Part shown: piece after piece, positions 63,929 to 64,000 of the stretch
Numbering within the stretch: position 1 is the first letter of the stretch
Layout: each line of letters begins with the position of its first letter
Source of the DNA: Spirochaetota bacterium
Lineage (GTDB): Bacteria; Spirochaetota; UBA4802; UB4802
Reading direction: 5' to 3'
Assembly (NCBI GenBank): GCA_029907515.1
Contig: JARYLT010000001.1
Coordinates: 35,701 to 99,700, forward strand
DNA length: 64,000 nt
Notes under the pieces: model-generated
What the model saw: the letters and a program-made list of their open reading frames with translations, nothing else
Databases searched by the model: none
Told to the model about the DNA's origin: nothing
Program-made: the position numbers and the translations under genes

Positions 63929-64000
63929 TTATTTACCACTCCAATGACTTTTCTTATTCCATCGTTCATTCTGCTCTTGAAATATTCCTGTCATCAACGC
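63929..64000 (-). CDS. Possible C-terminal end of a gene cut by the window edge
   Basis: A reverse-strand frame is open from the window end for 23 codons to a TAA at 63929, giving LMTGIFQEQNERWNKKSHWS near its end. The composition looks coding-like and it has the same direction as its neighbours, but it is too short to assign. Confidence 0.3.
   Translation of the reverse strand, partial: ALMTGIFQEQNERWNKKSHWSGK

Overview
The window is AT-rich bacterial DNA (roughly 38-40% G+C by eye), densely packed with genes. It suggests a Gram-negative anaerobe. The outer-membrane evidence is a TolC/membrane-fusion/RND pump set, several lipoproteins and a candidate beta-barrel protein. The anaerobic evidence is a selenocysteine formate dehydrogenase, a 4-hydroxybutyryl-CoA dehydratase and many Fe-S proteins. 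A fused CdaA-CdaR-like diadenylate cyclase and a TP0108-like phosphofructokinase would fit a Spirochaetota-like or similar deep lineage, but nothing here proves the taxonomy. No rRNA, tRNA, CRISPR array or prophage was seen. Layout, 1-10.7 kb: the 3' part of nadC faces a CoA/hydroxyacid pair. Then come a GNAT enzyme, a glycerol-3-phosphate dehydrogenase with its own GntR/FadR-type regulator and a well-formed operator, galactokinase with an unknown partner, an M28 peptidase/flavin reductase/Cys-rich protein operon, and a LysM/degenerate-LytM protein. 10.7-18.3 kb: nikR is followed by a seven-gene forward operon: SCP2, two DUF2148 iron-sulfur proteins, acyl-CoA synthetase, acyl-CoA dehydrogenase, SCP2-type thiolase and a short-chain dehydrogenase. 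This reads as a beta-oxidation-like pathway with dedicated Fe-S proteins and no enoyl-CoA hydratase. It is the best candidate for an undescribed system in the window. 18.3-26.5 kb: a processive family-2 glycosyltransferase, an orphan membrane protein, mobA and fdhE run opposite to a molybdenum/tungsten-cofactor riboswitch candidate. That leader precedes a Tat-exported, UGA(Sec)-containing formate dehydrogenase (fdhA-fdhB) that ends in a strong terminator. Together these cover cofactor synthesis, maturation and cofactor-sensing control for one enzyme. 26.5-39.4 kb: a GH1 beta-glucosidase bracketed by 16-bp inverted repeats, cdaA-cdaR fusion, phosphofructokinase, a small membrane protein, an acyltransferase, and a TetR-TolC-MFP-RND efflux operon closed by a small PII-like protein. 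39.4-47.3 kb: a B12-binding radical SAM protein, an unknown Zn-knuckle protein, an acyl-CoA/4-hydroxybutyrate CoA-transferase and a NarX/NarL-like two-component pair. Two copies of a dispersed palindrome-bearing repeat lie at 41.4 and 47.0 kb. 47.3-64 kb: a surface and accessory region. It holds two large divergent Ig-like secreted proteins, a decayed small-protein/nucleotidyltransferase module with two frameshifts, a sugar-nucleotidyltransferase-like protein, a lipoprotein trypsin-like protease, a REP-associated (Y1) transposase surrounded by small hairpins, 4-hydroxybutyryl-CoA dehydratase, an alpha/beta hydrolase, a small exported protein, a delta-60 repeat lipoprotein and a candidate outer-membrane barrel. 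The two 4-hydroxybutyrate enzymes and the 3-hydroxyacyl-CoA dehydrogenase could together turn 4-hydroxybutyrate into crotonyl/acetoacetyl-CoA intermediates, although they are not in one operon.
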